A stretch of 64,000 nucleotides of DNA from positions 1 to 64,000 of the forward strand of contig CANKZM010000006.1 of NCBI GenBank assembly GCA_947488305.1, written 5' to 3'. Below, in pieces: positions 23,616-31,688 of the stretch. Made by a program: the position numbers and the translations under genes. The DNA is from an uncultured Roseobacter sp. GTDB taxonomy: Bacteria > Pseudomonadota > Alphaproteobacteria > Rhodobacterales > Rhodobacteraceae. The first letter of the stretch is position 1. The number at the start of each line of letters is the position of its first letter. The notes beneath the pieces were generated by a model. It was not told the DNA's origin and did no database searches. It saw only the letters and a list, made by a program, of their open reading frames with translations.

Positions 23616-25205
23616 ATGCGACCTATTCTTAATTCGACAAAGACGGCAGTGACGGCGGTTATGTCAGCTGTGGTGCTGTTTGCCGCGGGCCCGGCGTTCG
23701 CTCAAGACAAACCAAACATCCTGGTAATCTGGGGTGATGACATCGGTGTTCACAACATCAGCGCCTACAATCACGGAATCATGGGTTACAAGACCCCCAA
23801 TATCGACCGCATAGCAAGTGAAGGTGCGATGTTTACAGATGCCTATGCACAGCAGTCTTGTACTGCCGGGCGCGCTGCATTTATGACCGGTCAGCACCCA
23901 TTTCGTACAGGACTTCTGACGATCGGTATGCCCGGATCCGAGCACGGGATTCCAGATTGGACCCCGACAATCGGCGATGTGATGAAAGAGCATGGCTACA
24001 TGACTGCTCAACACGGCAAGAACCACTTTGGCGACCAGGATCGCCACCTGCCAACCAATCATGGCTTCGACGAGTTCTTTGGCAATCTGTACCACTTGAA
24101 TGCCGAGGAAGAACCCGAAAGCTATTATTATCCCAAAGACCCTGCGTTCAGAGAGACATTTGGTCCCCGTGGTGTAATCAGGTCGTCTGCTGACGGTCAG
24201 ATCGAAGACACAGGTCCGATGACGCGCAAGCGCATGGAGACCGCCGATGACGAGTTCCTCGCGGCTTCTGTTGATTTCATTAAGCGTGCAAATGATCAGG
24301 AAAAGCCGTTTTTCCTGTGGCATAATTCGACACGAATGCATGTCTGGACTCATTTGAGAGATGAAGCCGTTGGGCGCACGGGCATTGGCCTCTACCCAGA
24401 TGGCATGGCTGAGCATGACGATCAGGTGGGTGTGCTTCTCGACCTGCTTGATGAGCTTGGTATCGCGGACAACACGATCATCATGTACTCGACCGACAAC
24501 GGGGCCGAGACGATTTCGTGGCCCGACGGCGGTACGACCCCATTCCACGGTGAAAAGGGAACAACTTGGGAAGGTGGATTCCGCGTCCCGCTTATCGTGA
24601 AGTGGCCCGGCCTGATCGAGCCCGGAGAGAAGTTTAACGAGATTGTCAGCCATGAAGACTGGATGCCGACCTTTGCCACAGCGATTGGAGAGACCACACT
24701 GGTTGAGGACCTCAAAGAGGGAAAAACGTTCAATGGCAAAGATTTCCGAGTCCATCTGGATGGTCATGATCTGACCGAATACCTGTCTGGCGAAACAGAC
24801 GAGAGCCCACGTGACTCGATCTTCTATTTTGATCAGGGCGCAAATCTGAACGCCGTCCGTGTTCAGGACTTCAAGGCACACTTTGCAACACTTGAAGGCG
24901 GAATCAACACCGCTGTTCGGCAGGTCCCTGCTTGGCCTCTCGTGGTTAATCTCAAGGCCGACCCGTACGAAAAGGCCGTTCATGAATCCGAGATGTATCT
25001 GCGTTGGTATGCCGAGAACACGATGTGGATCTTCGTCCCAATTCAAGCGAAAATCAAAGAGTTCCTACTTTCGCTCAAGGGCTACCCATTCCAGCAAGGT
25101 TCAAGCTTGTCGGCAGCCGGGATCAACTATGACTTCCTGACCAAAGTGCAGGCACTTCAACGTCTGGAAAATCTGGAAACCATCATGCCCGGTGCTCGGC
25201 AATAA
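23616..25205 (+). CDS. Periplasmic arylsulfatase-like sulfatase
   Basis: The protein has 529 residues. A Sec signal peptide (about 1-29, ending ...GPAFA) precedes the sulfatase fold: NILVIWGDDIGVHNISAY metal site, SCTAGRAAFMTG with Cys82 in the C-x-A-x-R formylglycine motif, HGKNHFGDQD, and YSTDNGAETISWPDGG. The catalytic Cys82 needs oxidation by a formylglycine-generating enzyme, which is not in this window. ATG 23616 has GGAGG about 6 bases upstream; longer in-frame starts lack a signal peptide. It sits between the AraC regulator and DUF1269 genes. The sulfated substrate is unknown. Confidence 0.9.
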   Translation: MRPILNSTKTAVTAVMSAVVLFAAGPAFAQDKPNILVIWGDDIGVHNISAYNHGIMGYKTPNIDRIASEGAMFTDAYAQQSCTAGRAAFMTGQHPFRTGLLTIGMPGSEHGIPDWTPTIGDVMKEHGYMTAQHGKNHFGDQDRHLPTNHGFDEFFGNLYHLNAEEEPESYYYPKDPAFRETFGPRGVIRSSADGQIEDTGPMTRKRMETADDEFLAASVDFIKRANDQEKPFFLWHNSTRMHVWTHLRDEAVGRTGIGLYPDGMAEHDDQVGVLLDLLDELGIADNTIIMYSTDNGAETISWPDGGTTPFHGEKGTTWEGGFRVPLIVKWPGLIEPGEKFNEIVSHEDWMPTFATAIGETTLVEDLKEGKTFNGKDFRVHLDGHDLTEYLSGETDESPRDSIFYFDQGANLNAVRVQDFKAHFATLEGGINTAVRQVPAWPLVVNLKADPYEKAVHESEMYLRWYAENTMWIFVPIQAKIKEFLLSLKGYPFQQGSSLSAAGINYDFLTKVQALQRLENLETIMPGARQ

Positions 25206-25277
25206 CGCGGTCAAACATTGAGCCGCTGGGAGCTTTGCTCGTGAAGATGAACTTTTCCCAGCGCTCACACAACTTGG

Positions 25278-25300
25278 AGCCGCGTGCCTGGCATGCGGCT
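25278..25300 (+). terminator. Hairpin after the sulfatase gene
   Basis: AGCCGCGTGC (25278-25287) and GCATGCGGCT (25291-25300) form a 10-bp stem with one G-U and a 3-base loop. A weaker 8-bp inverted repeat, CGCTGGGA / TCCCAGCG, lies upstream at 25224-25263. No U run follows, so it may be a transcript-end stabiliser or attenuator. Confidence 0.5.
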
Positions 25301-25339
25301 TCGGGAAGCGAAACTTAACTCAATCTGAGGAATGAACTT

Positions 25340-25843
25340 ATGAGCGATTTAGTAGTCATCGTATTTGAAGGTCGTCACACAGCAGACGAAGCGCTTTTGC
25401 GCCTTCAAAAAATGAGCATGAACTGGGAAGTTGACCTAGACGAAGTGGTCGTGATGACCCGTGACAAAAATGGGGTAGTACGGACCCGCAACTCCGATAC
25501 TCTGACAGCGGCAGGCTTTCTAGGCGGCACATCGCTAGGGGCTTTGACCGGGACTTTGATCGGCGCAATGGCCGGGAACCCGGCAGCAGGTTTTGTTGCG
25601 GGGTCAGCCGTGGGTGCCGGTTCTGGAGCACTGGCGGGAATGCTGGATCAGGCAGACGAAGAAGACGCGCTAGCGGCCCGGGTTGGTGCAAAGATGGGGC
25701 CAGACTCTTCGGCACTGGCTGTGATCGGCTGGTCCAACCGTCCCACGAAGTTGTTGAGCGAACTGGAAGGCATGAAGGGCGAGGTCATCGAGACGTCCCT
25801 GTCCATCAGCGATGAAAAAGAGCTTCGCGCAGCCCTGTCTTGA
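25340..25843 (+). CDS. DUF1269-family membrane-associated protein
   Basis: The 167-residue protein matches the DUF1269 pattern: an N-terminal alpha/beta region (DLVVIVFEGRHTADEALLRLQKM), VVVMTRDKNGVVRTR, then a glycine/alanine-rich hydrophobic stretch (GFLGGTSLGALTGTLIGAMAGNPAAGFVAGSAVGAGSGALAGML, about 63-107) and a C-terminal strand (DSSALAVIGW). Function is unknown. It is one of two DUF1269 genes in this cassette; the other is at 29733. Confidence 0.85.
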   Translation: MSDLVVIVFEGRHTADEALLRLQKMSMNWEVDLDEVVVMTRDKNGVVRTRNSDTLTAAGFLGGTSLGALTGTLIGAMAGNPAAGFVAGSAVGAGSGALAGMLDQADEEDALAARVGAKMGPDSSALAVIGWSNRPTKLLSELEGMKGEVIETSLSISDEKELRAALS

Positions 25844-25867
25844 AACTGACCAAGTTGATTTGAGCGG

Positions 25868-25894
25868 CCGGCGGCCTCAGCATCTGGCCGCCGG
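25868..25894 (+). terminator. Hairpin after the first DUF1269 gene
   Basis: CCGGCGGCC (25868-25876) and GGCCGCCGG (25886-25894) form a perfect 9-bp stem with a 9-base loop, followed by AAAATC. It lies 24 bases after the DUF1269 stop. Confidence 0.55.
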
Positions 25895-25933
25895 AAAATC
25901 AAAGTTCAACAAGTCGAGAACGGAAAAAATGAA

Positions 25934-26344
25934 ATGAAAGAGCTTCTGACAACCGCGGCGATCGTGTGTGCATTCGCATTTGGAACGCCAATGCCTGCAT
26001 CCGCACAGTCCGCACCCCATGTGGCTGGCGGAGTAGTTGTTGAGTACAACAATCTGGATATCGCTGTGGTGGCTTCCGGCTGGAGTGTGGTCGAGCTTTT
26101 GCGCGGCAATGTTTACAATACTGGCGGTGATTTTGTGGGCTACGTTCATGATGCGCTTGTTTTGCCGGACGGTGATACGACCTTTGTGATCGTCAATGTC
26201 GCCGGCTTCCTCAACATTGGTGAAAAGTTGATTGCTTTGCCTGCGGGCGCTTTCGAGATCAACGCTGATGGCGATCTGCTGTTGCCCAACGCGACCAAAG
26301 ATAATCTGAAAAGCCTACCACGATTTTACTACGCACGAAACTAG
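25934..26344 (+). CDS. Periplasmic PRC-barrel-like protein
   Basis: The 136-residue protein has a Sec signal peptide (about 1-25, ending ASAQ). The mature part looks like a PRC-barrel: ELLRGNVYNTGGDFVGYVHDALVLPDGDTTFVIVNVAGFLNIGEKLIALPAGAFE. Such domains are common in stress-induced periplasmic proteins and bind or stabilise other proteins. It follows DUF1269 and precedes HdeD. No catalytic residues are visible. Confidence 0.75.
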   Translation: MKELLTTAAIVCAFAFGTPMPASAQSAPHVAGGVVVEYNNLDIAVVASGWSVVELLRGNVYNTGGDFVGYVHDALVLPDGDTTFVIVNVAGFLNIGEKLIALPAGAFEINADGDLLLPNATKDNLKSLPRFYYARN

Positions 26345-26378
26345 GGCCTCAGACCGCTGTTGCTTTTACAGCATTGAC

Positions 26379-26404
26379 GCCCGGCATGTCTGACCATGCC
26401 GGGC
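26379..26404 (+). terminator. Hairpin after the PRC-barrel gene
   Basis: GCCCGGCATG (26379-26388) and CATGCCGGGC (26395-26404) form a perfect 10-bp stem with a 6-base loop, 34 bases past the PRC-barrel stop and ahead of the HdeD gene. No U run follows. Confidence 0.6.
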
Positions 26405-26502
26405 GATTGGTTGGAAATTGGGCCCAAATCGCCTTCGGACGAAGAAAAAAACTCCGCTTATTGTTCAAAACCAAACGCACGGAAATCAAAGGGACCAAGA
26501 GA

Positions 26503-27069
26503 ATGAGTGATATAAAGGCTAGCGCATCCGGAGATGTACAAAAAAACTGGGGTTGGTTTCTTGCTTTGGGCATTCTGATGATAATCGGTGGGGTAAGTGC
26601 AGTCTTCGCTCCTTTCCTAGTCTCTGTGATTGTTGAACAGATCGTAGGCATCTCTTTTGTTGCAGGTGGAGGCTTGATGCTGGTCCAAGTGTTTAGCACT
26701 AAAGACGGATGGAATGCCCGGTTGATCTATCTGATACTGGGGCTGTTCACTACAATGGCAGGTGCATTGCTTTTGTTCCGACCGCTTGAAGGCCTTGTGG
26801 CTTTGACGTTGATTTTGATTGCTGGCGTTTTCGTCAGCGGATTGATCCGTATCGCAATGGGTATCGCGGCACGCCCGGAAACTGGATCTAGTTGGGTGAT
26901 ATTCGGCGGTATACTGTCCGTTCTGGTTTCTGGTTACCTCATGATGAACTATCCCGAAATCAGTGTTGCTCTGATTGGATTGATGACCGGATTTTCGTTG
27001 ATTGGCGAGGGCGCCGGATACGTCCGATTTGCCTACGGTCTCAAGAATAATACGACGATCGCAACGTAA
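26503..27069 (+). CDS. HdeD-family (DUF308) membrane protein
   Basis: The 188-residue protein has six predicted transmembrane segments in the DUF308 pattern (GWFLALGILMIIGGVSAVFAPFLVS, GILSVLVSGYLMMNYPE, LIGLMTGFSLIGEGAGYVRFAYGLK). HdeD is an acid-resistance-associated inner-membrane protein in enterics; the molecular role is unknown. ATG 26503 is preceded by the purine-rich GGGACCAAGAG; an in-frame upstream extension has no membrane-protein character. A second HdeD-like gene lies at 44053 in the leu cluster. Confidence 0.88.
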   Translation: MSDIKASASGDVQKNWGWFLALGILMIIGGVSAVFAPFLVSVIVEQIVGISFVAGGGLMLVQVFSTKDGWNARLIYLILGLFTTMAGALLLFRPLEGLVALTLILIAGVFVSGLIRIAMGIAARPETGSSWVIFGGILSVLVSGYLMMNYPEISVALIGLMTGFSLIGEGAGYVRFAYGLKNNTTIAT

Positions 27070-27101
27070 GCGCTCGTGCGGCAGCTCAAACTCTTTTGAA
27101 T

Positions 27102-27117
27102 CGCGCTCAAAAGCGCG
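27102..27117 (+). terminator. Hairpin after the HdeD gene
   Basis: CGCGCT (27102-27107) and AGCGCG (27112-27117) form a 6-bp stem with a CAAA loop, followed by GCTGTTTTA, a weak U run. It lies just before the next ribosome-binding site. Confidence 0.5.
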
Positions 27118-27139
27118 GCTGTTTTATCTTGGGGGAAGT

Positions 27140-28843
27140 ATGATCGGCATCTTTTCGAAACTGGCTGTCAGCGGCACGATCGCCGTTGGAATTGTGTTCT
27201 CGTTTGCGGTGGCGGCAACTGCGAGAGAAAAACCCCAATTGGTGCTCCAAATAACGGTGGACCAGTTGCGCGGTGATCTGATTGACAGATATCGGACACA
27301 TGTTGGCGAAGGCGGGTTTCGATATCTGATGCAAAACGGGGTCATTTTTTCAAATGCCCACCATCGCCATGCTAACACCGAAACCATTGTCGGTCATACA
27401 ACGTTGTCCACTGGCACGGACCCGGCAATCCACGGAATGGTTGCCAACCTGTGGTTCGATCGAAAAACAGGCACCCCTTTCTACAATGTTCAAGACATCG
27501 AGTATCCGCTTGTAGGGGCAGCAGGGATCGATGCAGCCAATGAGATTGACCCGACGCAACGCGCTGCGACAACTGACGGGCGGTCCCCGCGCAATATCAT
27601 CAGTTCAACGATATCTGACGAAATTGCCATTCATTTTGGTCCGGCTTCCAAAATCTTTGGCGTGTCGGTCAAGGATCGCGGTGCCATTGCAATGGCGGGC
27701 CACGCAGGGCAGGCTTATTGGTTTTCGAAAGCCGAAGGCAGATTTGTCACCAGCACGTTTTATCGCGACGACTATCCGGCTTGGATCGCGGACTGGGAGG
27801 CGCAAGGCAAAGTGGCGTTGTACGCAAATCAGGACTGGACCCTGTTGCGGGATCGTGAGCTTTACGCTTTTGCTGATCACGACGATCAAGCATGGGAAAC
27901 CGAATTGCCGGGTTTTGGTCGCACATTTCCCCATAACTGGGGCCCTGACGATAACAAGTATTTCACTACATTCCTAACTCTCAGCCCGGCAGGGGACGAG
28001 ATCACGGTCAACTTCGCAAAAACGCTGATGGATGCCGAACAGATCGGAACAGACAGTGTGACGGACTATTTGTCGATCAGTCTTTCCTCGACGGACTATG
28101 TTGGTCATGTTTTTGGTCCTTCCAGTCTGGAAGCGGAGGACAACTTTGCCCGTCTGGACCGAAGCATTTCCGATCTGTTGGCGCATGTGGATAGCACAAT
28201 TGGGCTGGACAAAACCCTGATTGTCTTGTCGGCGGATCACGGCGCACCTGAACACCCAGAATATCTTGCGACCGTCGGTATCGAGGCCGGGTTGTTTGAC
28301 TTTCAGCGTGTGGACACCGAGCCGGGGTTTGTACGCTTGCAGCTGGATTTCGGAGCTTCCCGCGATCTCATCCAGAATTTTTCAAATCCCTATCTTTATC
28401 TGAATCAGGAATTGATTGGCCAAAGGGGGCTTGATCCAACTGCCGTTGAACTGGCGATTGCCGAGGAGCTTCAGAAATTACCCGGAATTGCCTATGCGGT
28501 CGGCAGCTCCGCATTGCGCAGCGGATCTGTCCCACGCACCAAGATCACAGAAGCTGTTTTGGCGAACTTTCACCCTGACAGGTCCGGTGACATCTATGTA
28601 GTGTTTGAACCACACTGGTTTGTCGCCGATTTCGACGGATTAACGGTTGCGTCGGCACATGGCTCACCTTGGGCCTATGACACCCACGTCCCCCTGATAT
28701 TTTCCGGCCCAGGCATTACGCCGGGGACAATTGTACGCCGCGTCGAGACGGTTGATGTCGCGCCAACGCTGGCGGCTTATCTAGGCACCAAACCTCCTTC
28801 GGGGACCACCGGCGTGCCACTGCCCGAGGCGATGCCACAATGA
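27140..28843 (+). CDS. Alkaline phosphatase-superfamily hydrolase, exported
   Basis: The protein has 567 residues. A Sec signal peptide (about 1-28) precedes the fold of the alkaline phosphatase/phosphodiesterase superfamily, resembling PafA-like enzymes: QITVDQLRGDLIDRY metal site, NTETIVGHTTLSTGTDP with the likely Thr nucleophile (Thr80 or Thr82), SLSSTDYVGHVFGP, LIVLSADHGAPEHPEYL and ASAHGSPWAYDTHVPLIFSGPG. ATG 27140 follows GGGGGAAGT. The natural substrate (phosphate monoester or diester) cannot be told. It may recover phosphate or modify envelope phosphates. Confidence 0.85.
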   Translation: MIGIFSKLAVSGTIAVGIVFSFAVAATAREKPQLVLQITVDQLRGDLIDRYRTHVGEGGFRYLMQNGVIFSNAHHRHANTETIVGHTTLSTGTDPAIHGMVANLWFDRKTGTPFYNVQDIEYPLVGAAGIDAANEIDPTQRAATTDGRSPRNIISSTISDEIAIHFGPASKIFGVSVKDRGAIAMAGHAGQAYWFSKAEGRFVTSTFYRDDYPAWIADWEAQGKVALYANQDWTLLRDRELYAFADHDDQAWETELPGFGRTFPHNWGPDDNKYFTTFLTLSPAGDEITVNFAKTLMDAEQIGTDSVTDYLSISLSSTDYVGHVFGPSSLEAEDNFARLDRSISDLLAHVDSTIGLDKTLIVLSADHGAPEHPEYLATVGIEAGLFDFQRVDTEPGFVRLQLDFGASRDLIQNFSNPYLYLNQELIGQRGLDPTAVELAIAEELQKLPGIAYAVGSSALRSGSVPRTKITEAVLANFHPDRSGDIYVVFEPHWFVADFDGLTVASAHGSPWAYDTHVPLIFSGPGITPGTIVRRVETVDVAPTLAAYLGTKPPSGTTGVPLPEAMPQ

Positions 28844-28892
28844 TTGGAATACTCGGATGACAATAGATTCTCGTTCCCTTTGGAGACTGACC

Positions 28893-29693
28893 ATGAAGAT
28901 GTTCCATATTTTGACCTTGGTTTGTGCAGTGTCTGTATGCCTGTTCAACACGGGGGCCCAAGCACAATCAGATGCCGCTTCAGATGCAGCTCAGGCGAAC
29001 AACCCACTGGCCGACATCACTGCTTTTAACATCCAGAATTACTATATCAACGAATTGACCGGACCGGGGGATTTCGATGCAAACCAGTTTGTCTTGAGAT
29101 ACGCCAAGCCAGTTCAAATCGGTAATAGCAACTGGCTGGTCCGAGCATCGCTCCCCTTCAATAGCTTCCCTGTTGGTGATGGTGGATCGTCGGAAAGCGG
29201 GATCGGTGACTTCGATATTTTTGCTGCATATCAAATCAACACCGGTGATCCCGCTGTCAGCTTTGCTATAGGTCCACAGGTCGTTGCTCCTACTGCGACC
29301 GAAGACCGTCTGGGATCGGAACAATGGCAGCTCGGTCTCGCCAATGTTTATTTCAACGCTCGTTCGGCAAAGGTGCAATATGGCTACCTTTTGACATGGC
29401 GCGGTGGAGTGGGTGACACAAATGGTCGCGAGCGCGTCAGTCTCGGCGCATTTCAACCATTCGTCTTTTACCAGCTTGGTGACGGTTGGTACACGGGCGG
29501 TGCGCCTATCTGGTCCTACAACTTCAAAAACGATAACTATTCTGTCCCAGTGGGTATTCGCTTGGGCAAAGTCTTCAAGAAGAACAAGATCGTTTACAAC
29601 GTGTTCGTCGAACCGCAGTGGTCGGTGAGCGATCGCGGTAGCGGGCTGCCGGAACAGCAAATCTATTTTGCTGTGAACATGCAGTTCAAATGA
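28893..29693 (+). CDS. Outer-membrane beta-barrel, transporter-like protein
   Basis: The 266-residue protein has a signal peptide (about 1-24, ending AQA) and then alternating amphipathic strands: VLRYAKPVQIGNSNWLVRASLPFN, SGIGDFDIFAAYQINT, AIGPQVVAPTATEDRLG, WQLGLANVYFN, and a C-terminal EQQIYFAVNMQFK, ending in Phe-Lys as a barrel signal would nearly do. The pattern resembles small outer-membrane transporter families. ATG 28893 is preceded by GGAGA. Substrate unknown. Confidence 0.7.
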   Translation: MKMFHILTLVCAVSVCLFNTGAQAQSDAASDAAQANNPLADITAFNIQNYYINELTGPGDFDANQFVLRYAKPVQIGNSNWLVRASLPFNSFPVGDGGSSESGIGDFDIFAAYQINTGDPAVSFAIGPQVVAPTATEDRLGSEQWQLGLANVYFNARSAKVQYGYLLTWRGGVGDTNGRERVSLGAFQPFVFYQLGDGWYTGGAPIWSYNFKNDNYSVPVGIRLGKVFKKNKIVYNVFVEPQWSVSDRGSGLPEQQIYFAVNMQFK

Positions 29694-29732
29694 CACTCAA
29701 TCCTCAATCAAAAACCTAAACGGAGAACTAAG

Positions 29733-30593
29733 TTGGACAAATTTGTAGCGGTTGTTTTTGACACCGAAGAAGATGCCTTTAAAGGCGCAGAGGCAATGCG
29801 CGATCTTCATCAAAACGGAGAGCTTGCTGTCTTTGCAGCGGGTGTGATTACAAAAGATACGGACGGAGAAGTTGAACTGAAATCAAGCGCAGATGAAGGC
29901 CCAATCGGGACAGCATTTGGATTGATGTTGGGAGCGATGGTAGGGGTTTTGGCCGGTCCTGTGGCGGTTGCATCGGGCGTTGCACTTGCCGGCTCTGCGG
30001 CAGCTGCATCAGCCGCTGCCAGCGGCATGGCTGTTGGCGGCATGACTGGCGGGCTCTTCGGCGCATACCGGGATCTTTGGGTTTCGGGGATGGACGCCGT
30101 AATGCTGGACAATATCAGCACAGAACTTCTGCCAGGAAAATCCTGCGTTGTCGCTTCAGTTGACGAAGTTTGGACGACTCCGATGGATACAAAGATGAGC
30201 GACCTTGGCGGAACTGTTTTCCGGAAATTGCGAGCTGATGCAGTTGACGATGAAATGGCAGCTGAAATGGACGCACTGGATCGCGAGTGGGACGCGATGG
30301 AGGAAGAATGGCAGACCGCAAGTGACGATAGAAAGGCTGCTTTCAAAGAAAAGATGGATGGTATCAAGGCCAAGATGAAGGAAAGCGGTGAAAAGATCGA
30401 TACTCGTATGGAAGAGCTCGATCAGGAGTTTGAAGCCCGTCTTGAAGCCATCGACGAGCAAATTGAACGCGCTTCCGATACGACAAAAGCCAAGTTTGAA
30501 AAACGCAAGGCTGAGATCAAGGCGGATTGGCAGGAGCGCAAAAGTAAACTCGCGGATTCCCTTCGCAAAGTGGCGGCCAAGATTGAGGCCTAA
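29733..30593 (+). CDS. DUF1269-family protein with long C-terminal coiled coil
   Basis: The 286-residue protein has an N-terminal DUF1269 part (KFVAVVFDTEEDAFKGAEAM, then a Gly/Ala-rich hydrophobic stretch about 60-115). From about residue 170 it becomes a highly charged coiled coil (DEMAAEMDALDREWDAMEEEW...KAKFEKRKAEIKADWQERKSKLADSL). TTG 29733 is the likely start, because GGAGAAC lies just upstream and no closer ATG precedes the domain. It is a partial duplicate of the 25340 gene with an added coiled coil, which could tether it to membrane or to the coiled-coil gene at 33334. Confidence 0.8.
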   Translation: MDKFVAVVFDTEEDAFKGAEAMRDLHQNGELAVFAAGVITKDTDGEVELKSSADEGPIGTAFGLMLGAMVGVLAGPVAVASGVALAGSAAAASAAASGMAVGGMTGGLFGAYRDLWVSGMDAVMLDNISTELLPGKSCVVASVDEVWTTPMDTKMSDLGGTVFRKLRADAVDDEMAAEMDALDREWDAMEEEWQTASDDRKAAFKEKMDGIKAKMKESGEKIDTRMEELDQEFEARLEAIDEQIERASDTTKAKFEKRKAEIKADWQERKSKLADSLRKVAAKIEA

Positions 30594-30611
30594 CCGCTAG
30601 AAAGCTCATGG

Positions 30612-30643
30612 CTTGCACGGGCAGCTGTCTTTTCCCGTGCAAG
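30612..30643 (+). terminator. Hairpin after the second DUF1269 gene
   Basis: CTTGCACGGG (30612-30621) and CCCGTGCAAG (30634-30643) form a perfect 10-bp stem with a 12-base loop, 18 bases past the stop. This is the strongest terminator candidate of the cassette. Confidence 0.6.
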
Positions 30644-30861
30644 TCAGGAAAAGGCAAACCTTCACGATTTGCCATTTCACCAGGTAATTACAAATAGAGG
30701 ATGTAGATGCCTGGAAGCTTGACGAAACGCAGTACACCTCGGATTGTTGAAACAAGATGCTGGCAGTCAGAGGTGTCAAATTGGGCAATTTGGTCGTCAC
30801 TCCTGATCATGATCGATGAGTAACGTGATGCGTTTGAAATTTATCGTAGGAGGCCTTCGCA

Positions 30862-31161
30862 ATGGCAACCAAAATGGAGTTGGAAGCTGAGCTAGAACAT
30901 CTTCGTGCCCAAAACGAAGCGCTGCGTTCTGAGGTCAGCGAGTCACCCAAAAGAAATGTACCTGATGATCCTCAGGGCGAAACAGAGGCGATGAACAGTT
31001 TAAAACAGCTTCTGGACGAGCATGGCATCGATGGCGAAAGTGTTGATGCCTTGCGTACACAGTTGACGGATGAATTCACAAAGCTTCAAAAGGAGTATCC
31101 AATGGCGGTCCTTCTAAGTGTTTTCGTTCTTGGATTTGTCGCTGGTCGGACGTTTAACTAG
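30862..31161 (+). CDS. Small membrane-anchored coiled-coil protein (DUF883/YqjD-like pattern)
   Basis: The 99-residue protein has an N-terminal coiled coil (MELEAELEHLRAQNEALRSEV), a charged middle and one C-terminal transmembrane segment ending in a glycine-rich tail (MAVLLSVFVLGFVAGRTFN). This layout resembles the ribosome-tethering ElaB/YqjD proteins, but the family assignment is weak. AGGAGG lies about 9 bases before ATG 30862. It is followed by the holin-like gene after 10 bases, so they form a pair. Confidence 0.65.
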   Translation: MATKMELEAELEHLRAQNEALRSEVSESPKRNVPDDPQGETEAMNSLKQLLDEHGIDGESVDALRTQLTDEFTKLQKEYPMAVLLSVFVLGFVAGRTFN

Positions 31162-31171
31162 GACATAAAAA

Positions 31172-31627
31172 ATGAATAGAATTAGCAGAAATCTAACCAC
31201 AATCTATCGCACAGAACGGTTGATAACACGTCGTCGTATCGCTGTTGTTCAACACCAAACGGTCTTAATGGCGCTTGCTGGATTGGCGGCACTGGCCGGG
31301 CTTATCTTATTGAATGTCGCCCTCTATTTTGTTCTTACCAAGTGGCTCTCCCCGGCAGTTTCTGCCGGTACGCTTGCTATCGTCAATCTTGTTCTCGCGG
31401 GGTTGCTTGCGTCAGTAGCTGGACGCATGAGCGTGGAAGACGAGATTGCGCCAGCCGTCGAAGTGCGGGATCTGGCGATTACCGATCTCGAAGCAGAAAT
31501 CGAAGGAATGACCCTTGAAGCACGCCAGACGGTTAATGCAATCAAAGGACTGGGATCTAATCCGCTTGGTTCCGCTGCAACGCTTTTGGTGCCGGTCTTG
31601 ACGGCCGCATTGAAAAAGAAGGGCTGA
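31172..31627 (+). CDS. Phage holin-superfamily/YqjE-like membrane protein
   Basis: The 151-residue protein has two transmembrane segments (VLMALAGLAALAGLILLNVALYFVL and AVSAGTLAIVNLVLAGLLASVA) and a soluble C-terminal tail. It resembles the Phage_holin_3_6/YqjE group found beside DUF883/YqjD genes, as here. The family is common in stress clusters and is not a true lysis holin. It ends just before the oppositely oriented AI-2E permease gene. Confidence 0.75.
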   Translation: MNRISRNLTTIYRTERLITRRRIAVVQHQTVLMALAGLAALAGLILLNVALYFVLTKWLSPAVSAGTLAIVNLVLAGLLASVAGRMSVEDEIAPAVEVRDLAITDLEAEIEGMTLEARQTVNAIKGLGSNPLGSAATLLVPVLTAALKKKG

Positions 31628-31688
31628 CACGCGAAAGCTTTTCAGCGGCGGAATGTCTGTAATTTTTCCTTCTTGGGGACAGGCTAAA

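Noticed and set aside
23664-25046. 460-codon open frame opposite the sulfatase
   Set aside because: It is the antisense shadow of a strong sulfatase gene and has no recognisable domain, signal or ribosome site.
28980-29696. 238-codon frame opposite the outer-membrane protein gene
   Set aside because: Shadow of the coding strand; lacks start signal and domain.
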